A DNA stretch of 9,917 nucleotides, taken from contig JACCYS010000319.1 of NCBI GenBank assembly GCA_013696365.1, forward strand, positions 1-9,917. The letters are read 5' to 3'. Under the pieces are notes generated by a model. It was not told the DNA's origin. It did no database searches and saw nothing but the letters and a program-made list of their open reading frames with translations. Shown here piece by piece: positions 6,840-9,917 of the stretch. Positions within the stretch are counted from its first letter, which is position 1, and each line of letters begins with the position of its first letter. The DNA is from Nocardioidaceae bacterium. Its GTDB lineage: Bacteria > Actinomycetota > Actinomycetes > Propionibacteriales > Nocardioidaceae. Position numbers and translations under genes: made by a program.

Positions 6840-8513
6840 TCAGAAGCGGGCCGGCTCGCGGTACTCGCCCCACTCGCCTCGCAGGGCGTCGCAGATCTCG
6901 CCAAGCGTGGCCTCGGCTCGGACGGCGTCCAGCATCGGTGGCACCAGGTTGGCCTCGGTGCGTGCCGCCGCGACCATCGCGGCGATCGCCTGCTGGACCT
7001 TGCCGTCGTCACGGGCAGCCTTGCGCGCGGCGAGTGCGGCGACCTGGTCTGTCTCCACCTGGTGGGCCACCCGCATGATCTCAAGCTCGTGGGTGACGGT
7101 AACGGTGTGCCCGGTGACGCCGACGATCTTTTTGTCGCCCTTCTCGAGCGCAACCTGGTAGGCGAATGCGGCCTCGGCGATCTCGGCCATGAACCAGCCG
7201 TCCTCGATACCCCGCAGGACACCCGCTGTCATCGTCGTACCACCCCCCAAGCGCTGAATCTGGGCGAAGATCTCCTCTGCCTCGGCTTCGATCCGGTCGG
7301 TGAGTTCTTCGACGTACCAGGAGCCACCGAGCGGATCAGCGACGTTGACGATGCCGGTCTCCTCCAGCAGCACCTGCTGGGTGCGCAGCGCGATCTCGGC
7401 CGCCCGTTCCGAGGGCAGCGCCAACGTCTCGTCCAGCGCATTGGTGTGCAACGAGTTGGTGCCGCCGAGCACGGCTGCCAGTGCCTCCACTGCAGTGCGC
7501 ACGACATTGTTGTACGGCTGCTGAGCCGTCAGCGACACACCAGCGGTCTGGGTGTGGAACCGCAGCCATTGCGCCCGCTCGGTGCTGGCGCCGTACACGT
7601 CGCGTAGCCACCGGGCCCAGATGCGCCTGGCGGCGCGGAACTTCGCGATCTCCTCGAAGAAGTCGACGTGCGCATCGAAGAAGAAGCTGAGCCCGGGGGC
7701 AAAGGCGTCGACGTCCAGCCCTCGAGCCAGCCCCAGCTCGACGTAGGCGAAGCCGTCCGCGAGGGTGTAGGCGAGCTCTTGCGCGGCCGTGGAGCCGGCC
7801 TCCCGAATGTGGTAGCCAGAAACCGACAGCGGCTTGTATCGCGGGATCTCTTGCGCACACCACTGCATCAGGTCGCCGATCAGCCGCAGATGCGGCTCGG
7901 GGGGAAACAGCCACTCCTTCTGAGCGATGTACTCCTTGAAGATGTCGGTCTGCAAAGTGCCGTCCAGGGTCGAGATGTCCACCCCCTGGCGCTCGGCGGC
8001 AACGACGTACATACAGAAGATCGGCAGCGCCGGACCGGAGATGGTCATCGAGGTGGTGACCTCATCGAGCGGGATGGCGTCGAACAGTGCCTCCATGTCG
8101 GCGAGGCTGTCCACGGCGACGCCGCAATGGCCGACCTCGCCCAGCGACATGGCGTCATCGGAGTCGCGGCCCATCAGCGTCGGCATGTCGAAGGCCACCG
8201 ACAGCCCTCCGCCACCGCGCGCGAGGATCATCCGATAGCGCTCGTTGGTCTGCTCGGCGTTGCCGAAGCCGGCGAACTGCCGGATCGTCCACGGCCGACC
8301 CCGATAGCCCGTTGCGTACAGCCCTCGAGTGAAGGGGAACTCCCCCGGCCAGCCGATACGGTCGAAGTCCGGTTGCGCGGCCTCGTCCGCCGGGCCGTAC
8401 ACAGGCTCGACCTCCATGCCGGACAGCGTGCTGAAGTCGGCGTCTCGTACCCGCCCGGCCGCCAGCGCAGTGTCGTACCGATGTTGCCATCGCTCGCGAC
8501 CGGTGTCGCTCAT
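6840..8513 (-). CDS. icmA: Isobutyryl-CoA mutase large subunit IcmA (B12-dependent acyl-CoA mutase)
   Basis: Coenzyme B12-dependent mutase interconverting isobutyryl-CoA and n-butyryl-CoA, linking valine breakdown to butyryl-CoA and C4 precursors. At 557 residues it is the substrate-binding barrel alone. The B12-binding domain (DxHxxG) of full-length methylmalonyl-CoA mutases is absent and must come from a separate IcmB. The family signature TIRQFAGFGNAEQTNERY (76-93) and the catalytic-histidine region SGYHIREAG (H235) are present. Substrate specificity follows two positions. In methylmalonyl-CoA mutase they are Tyr89 and Arg207 (P. shermanii numbering); here they are Phe80 and Gln198 (KEYIAQKEW), the isobutyryl-CoA mutase pair. 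2-hydroxyisobutyryl-CoA mutase would have Ile at the first site. ATG 8513 is chosen for its GGGAGGT, and upstream codons to 8666 read through the palindromic intergenic DNA. It is the first gene of a three-gene operon. Database annotation may read simply methylmalonyl-CoA mutase. Confidence 0.93.
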   Translation of the reverse strand: MSDTGRERWQHRYDTALAAGRVRDADFSTLSGMEVEPVYGPADEAAQPDFDRIGWPGEFPFTRGLYATGYRGRPWTIRQFAGFGNAEQTNERYRMILARGGGGLSVAFDMPTLMGRDSDDAMSLGEVGHCGVAVDSLADMEALFDAIPLDEVTTSMTISGPALPIFCMYVVAAERQGVDISTLDGTLQTDIFKEYIAQKEWLFPPEPHLRLIGDLMQWCAQEIPRYKPLSVSGYHIREAGSTAAQELAYTLADGFAYVELGLARGLDVDAFAPGLSFFFDAHVDFFEEIAKFRAARRIWARWLRDVYGASTERAQWLRFHTQTAGVSLTAQQPYNNVVRTAVEALAAVLGGTNSLHTNALDETLALPSERAAEIALRTQQVLLEETGIVNVADPLGGSWYVEELTDRIEAEAEEIFAQIQRLGGGTTMTAGVLRGIEDGWFMAEIAEAAFAYQVALEKGDKKIVGVTGHTVTVTHELEIMRVAHQVETDQVAALAARKAARDDGKVQQAIAAMVAAARTEANLVPPMLDAVRAEATLGEICDALRGEWGEYREPARF

Positions 8514-8518
8514 GAGTG

Positions 8519-8525
8519 ACCTCCC
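8519..8525 (-). promoter_or_regulatory. Ribosome binding site of icmA
   Basis: GGGAGGT on the minus strand, five bases before ATG 8513. It is a near-perfect Shine-Dalgarno and decides the icmA start against the longer open frame that reaches 8666. Confidence 0.85.
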
Positions 8526-8542
8526 AGCAATTGCCGTCAGAC

Positions 8543-8560
8543 TACTAGGACATCCTATTA
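8543..8560. promoter_or_regulatory. Candidate operator: imperfect palindrome 30 bp upstream of icmA
   Basis: Plus strand reads TACTAGGA-CA-TCCTATTA. The 8-bp arms match at seven of eight positions, with a perfect core of TAGGA and TCCTA around CA. It is the only AT-rich patch in the region, overlaps two possible -10 boxes of icmA and ends 29 bases before its ATG, a position expected of a repressor site. The size and symmetry suit a MarR or TetR dimer, and a marR gene lies immediately upstream. Which protein binds is inference. Confidence 0.5.
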
Positions 8561-8581
8561 AACCGCAGGCAGGCAACCCGA

Positions 8582-8617
8582 CCCGCCGGCTCGCCGCCCA
8601 CCCCGCCGGCTCGCCGC
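8582..8617. repeat. 16-bp direct repeat, two copies
   Basis: CCCGCCGGCTCGCCGC occurs perfectly at 8582-8597 and again at 8602-8617, a 20-bp period. It lies between the icmA-proximal palindrome and the first AA/TT-centred palindrome. The role is unknown; it may be simple GC-rich duplication. Confidence 0.7.
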
Positions 8618-8619
8618 GC

Positions 8620-8635
8620 GCCACGTAAACGTGGC
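8620..8635. repeat. Palindrome 1 (GCCACGT-AA-ACGTGGC)
   Basis: Perfect inverted repeat with 7-bp arms GCCACGT and ACGTGGC around AA. Palindrome 2 contains the exact reverse complement of all 16 bases, and the centres are 62 bp apart, close to six helical turns. It could be a protein-binding site or an RNA hairpin. There is no T-run, so a classical terminator is not indicated. Confidence 0.75.
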
Positions 8636-8678
8636 TTACCGACTCTTTACGGGGCATGCGCACCACGTGAAGGGTTGG

Positions 8679-8700
8679 TCCGCCACGTTTACGTGGCGGA
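8679..8700. repeat. Palindrome 2, 22 bp, 10-bp perfect arms
   Basis: Arms TCCGCCACGT (8679-8688) and ACGTGGCGGA (8691-8700) surround TT. As RNA on either strand this would be a strong hairpin, so it could act as a U-tail-less terminator for the marR transcript as well as an operator. Its core 16 bases are the reverse complement of palindrome 1. The right arm is reused in the three direct repeats that follow. Confidence 0.75.
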
Positions 8701-8752
8701 GCACCGGGATACGTGGCGGAGCGCCGGGGGAACTGCGTGGCGGAGCCCCGGG
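8692..8752. repeat. Three 17-bp direct repeats sharing the palindrome arm
   Basis: Units CGTGGCGGAGC-N-CCGGG lie at 8692-8708 (N=A), 8712-8728 (N=G) and 8736-8752 (N=C), with starts 20 and 24 bp apart. They differ only at N. The first 9 bases of each unit (CGTGGCGGA) match the right arm of palindrome 2, and the first unit overlaps that arm. The left arm at 8679-8688 could therefore pair with any of three downstream arms. The function is unknown. Confidence 0.75.
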
Positions 8753-8797
8753 GAGGCGGCAGTGCGCGAGGACTCGGCAGCCGTCAATCAGGGCGGG

Positions 8798-9298
8798 TCA
8801 GCGGAAGTCCCCCGCGTCTCGACGCAGCGGACGCAGCAGCTCGCTCACCTGTCGCAGCGACGAGTCGTCGAGCACGCCGAGCCCGAAGTCCGCGCCGACC
8901 AGGTCGGCGGTCGCGGCCTCGACGACGGCGCGACCGGCCGGGGTTATCGCTGCCAGCACCGTACGGCCGTCGGTCGGGTGCGGTTCGCGACGCAGGTGCC
9001 CGGCGCCCTCGAGCCGCCGTACGATGCTGGTCACCGACGTGGGGTGCACTTGCAGGCGCTCCCCCATCTTGCCCAGCGGCAACGCCCCGCGGCGACTGAA
9101 CGTCAACAGCACCAGCGCTTCGTACCGGGCAAAGGTGAGCCCGTGCGGTCGCAACATCTCGTCCAGCCGGGCCAGCACCAACTGTTGCGCACGCATCAGT
9201 GACGTGACCGCACGCATCGCTTCGACGGCGCCCCAGCGTTCACCCCAATGCCGGGCAGCCTCGTCGATCGGGTCGAAGGGCAGCGGAGCGGGCGGCAT
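8798..9298 (-). CDS. MarR-family transcriptional regulator
   Basis: A 166-residue winged helix-turn-helix protein, slightly longer than typical MarR members (about 140-160). The helical dimerisation segment runs over about 24-52 (AVEAMRAVTSLMRAQQLVLARLDE). The DNA-binding helices are GLTFARYEALVLL and LPLGKMGERLQV, and the recognition helix spans about 85-104 (HPTSVTSIVRRLEGAGHLRR). The wing has PHPTDGRTV with the family's Asp-Gly-Arg at 110-112. MarR proteins usually repress neighbouring genes and release DNA on binding small aromatic or CoA-linked ligands; no ligand can be read here. Its ATG shares one base with the stop of the upstream PH gene, so the two are probably cotranscribed and coupled. 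It lies 284 bp upstream of icmA on the same strand, which makes icmA control or autoregulation plausible. Confidence 0.92.
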   Translation of the reverse strand: MPPAPLPFDPIDEAARHWGERWGAVEAMRAVTSLMRAQQLVLARLDEMLRPHGLTFARYEALVLLTFSRRGALPLGKMGERLQVHPTSVTSIVRRLEGAGHLRREPHPTDGRTVLAAITPAGRAVVEAATADLVGADFGLGVLDDSSLRQVSELLRPLRRDAGDFR

Positions 9299-9834
9299 CA
9301 GCGCGCCGGACGGGGCCCGCGAAGGCCGGAGCGCTGGACCACTCCCTGGATGGTGCGGTCCCGCTCATCCGGCTGACCGATAAAGCGGATGTCTCGGAGC
9401 CCCTGCTCCTGCGCTGCGGACTCGAACACCAGGTGGCCATAGCCGAGCAGCCGCCCCAAGAACGGTTTCTCTACCGTGATGTCCAGAATGCGAGAGATCG
9501 GCATCGTGGCCCGCTTTTGGGCGAAGACACCACTGACCCGAAAGACTCGCTGGTTGGTGACCACGAAGCGGTCCATGTGGTCGGCCATCGCGAGCCAGAG
9601 GGCGTGCCCGGCCAGGCCTAGACCCACCAGGAACCACAGCCAGGCGATCTCCGGCGACAGAAACAAACCCCAGACCATGATCGAGACAGCCACCAGCATC
9701 TGCAGGGCGGGGCGGACATAGACGACCGCATGATGCGGCACCCGGTCCTCGACGGTCTCGCCGTCCTCAGAACGCAGGTGCCGATCAATGTCCGGTTGCG
9801 GGATGAAGGCAATCAGCCAACGCAGGAACCACAC
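9298..9834 (-). CDS. Two-TM bacterial PH-domain membrane protein (bPH_2, YdbS-like)
   Basis: A 178-residue inner-membrane protein. Two hydrophobic helices at about 43-59 (ALQMLVAVSIMVWGLFL) and 63-83 (IAWLWFLVGLGLAGHALWLAM) are followed by a bacterial PH fold at about 87-153: DRFVVTNQRVFRVSGVF, then ISRILDITVEKPFLGRLLGYG, then LVFESAAQEQGLRDIRFI. The TNQR motif, the short helix and the G-YG-L pattern are typical of the bPH_2 family (formerly DUF304), whose function is mostly unknown. The frame is closed by an in-frame TGA just upstream, so GTG 9834 is the first usable start, although its Shine-Dalgarno is poor. An ATG two bases upstream is out of frame. It begins 9 bp after the stop of another minus-strand gene and overlaps marR by one base, so the three probably form one operon. 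Confidence 0.88.
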   Translation of the reverse strand: MWFLRWLIAFIPQPDIDRHLRSEDGETVEDRVPHHAVVYVRPALQMLVAVSIMVWGLFLSPEIAWLWFLVGLGLAGHALWLAMADHMDRFVVTNQRVFRVSGVFAQKRATMPISRILDITVEKPFLGRLLGYGHLVFESAAQEQGLRDIRFIGQPDERDRTIQGVVQRSGLRGPRPAR

Positions 9835-9843
9835 ATCGCCAAC

Positions 9844-9917
9844 TCAGCTAAACAGGCGCCGGAAGAACGCCACCAAGGAGGTGAACGCGTCACCAATCGC
9901 CGACACGGCCCCTTTCA
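9844..9917 (-). CDS. C-terminal end of an unidentified gene (cut by the window edge)
   Basis: Reading the minus strand inward from the right edge, one frame is open for 23 codons and ends in TGA at 9846-9844. It encodes KGAVSAIGDAFTSLVAFFRR followed by LFS. The residues form a plausible amphipathic or hydrophobic C-terminal helix with a basic end. The stop lies 9 bp before the PH-domain gene, the spacing expected of an operon. Only 23 residues are visible, so identity is not assignable and chance openness cannot be fully excluded. Confidence 0.5.
   Translation of the reverse strand, partial: KGAVSAIGDAFTSLVAFFRRLFS

Larger units (their letters stand above)
8514..8797. other. 284-bp structured intergenic region between marR and icmA
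   Basis: No credible gene lies here on either strand; open frames crossing it are low-complexity, Arg/Pro/Ala-rich shadows. It separates the stop of the MarR gene from the start of icmA, both on the minus strand, so it must hold the end of one transcript and the icmA promoter. From the icmA side outward it contains an imperfect 18-bp palindrome, a 16-bp direct repeat, two related AA/TT-centred palindromes with a CACGTG between them (8664-8669), and three 17-bp direct repeats. A run of G and C leads to the marR stop. A confident -35/-10 pair cannot be assigned. TAGTCT (8544 to 8539) and TAGGAT (8557 to 8552) are possible -10 boxes that overlap the 18-bp palindrome. Confidence 0.75.

Noticed and set aside
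5319..7078. Long plus-strand open frames opposite the envelope-protein and thioredoxin-fold genes
   Set aside because: They are antisense to well-supported genes, lack family motifs and have low-complexity Arg/Gly/Ala/Pro composition.
6821..7222. Upstream extension of the thioredoxin-fold gene by 134 codons
   Set aside because: It runs through the end of icmA in another frame and encodes Ser/Arg/Pro-rich sequence unlike the family, whose usual N-terminus fits ATG 6820.
8514..8666. N-terminal extension of icmA to 8666
   Set aside because: It would translate the palindromes and direct repeats, whereas ATG 8513 has a near-perfect Shine-Dalgarno and gives residue numbers (F80, Q198) that agree with known IcmA.
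8692..8752. GGCGGAGCACCGGG-like units as the 3' end of a minus-strand tRNA
   Set aside because: There is no T-arm sequence (GGTTCGAAT type), no anticodon stem and no cloverleaf; the units are simple direct repeats.
8582..8752. Short regularly spaced repeats as a CRISPR array
   Set aside because: The units are 16-17 bp with 3-7 bp between them, not 24-40 bp repeats with unique spacers of similar length, and no cas genes are present.

Overview
The window is GC-rich, gene-dense chromosomal DNA with GTG starts, tight gene junctions and actinobacterial protein families, which points to a high-GC actinobacterium. A member of the Micrococcales (Intrasporangiaceae or Dermatophilaceae type) is plausible, but the genus cannot be fixed from the sequence alone. 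I see no mobile element, CRISPR array, tRNA or rRNA. This looks like core metabolism rather than an accessory island.

Left third (1-4157, plus strand): an operon from the GlgE alpha-glucan pathway. The C-terminal three quarters of maltokinase (mak) overlaps the GTG of glgB (branching enzyme) by 4 bp. Three bases after glgB comes a 301-residue GNAT-Nudix fusion of unknown substrate. Mak makes maltose 1-phosphate, GlgE (expected upstream, outside the window) would polymerise it, and GlgB adds alpha-1,6 branches.

Middle (4185-8513, minus strand, convergent with the first operon after a 27-bp gap): three genes spaced 17-19 bp apart and read right to left. They are icmA (large subunit of B12-dependent isobutyryl-CoA mutase, identified by Phe80 and Gln198), a thioredoxin-fold/TPR protein of YbbN/CnoX type lacking both redox cysteines, and a 551-residue envelope protein that looks like a membrane-anchored domain joined to a lipoprotein. 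The B12-binding partner subunit IcmB is not in the window.

Intergenic 8514-8797 is the most structured non-coding stretch. It holds an 18-bp imperfect palindrome close to the icmA start, a 16-bp direct repeat, two palindromes that are reverse complements of each other with centres 62 bp apart, and three near-identical 17-bp units that each carry the right arm of the larger palindrome.

Right end (8798-9917, minus strand): the last 23 codons of an unidentified gene, a two-TM bacterial PH-domain protein, and a MarR-family regulator whose start overlaps the PH stop by one base. The MarR gene lies directly upstream of icmA, so it is a natural candidate regulator of icmA through one of the intergenic palindromes. 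No wholly new system is evident. The intergenic repeat cluster, the membrane/lipoprotein fusion and the GNAT-Nudix fusion are the parts most worth following up.
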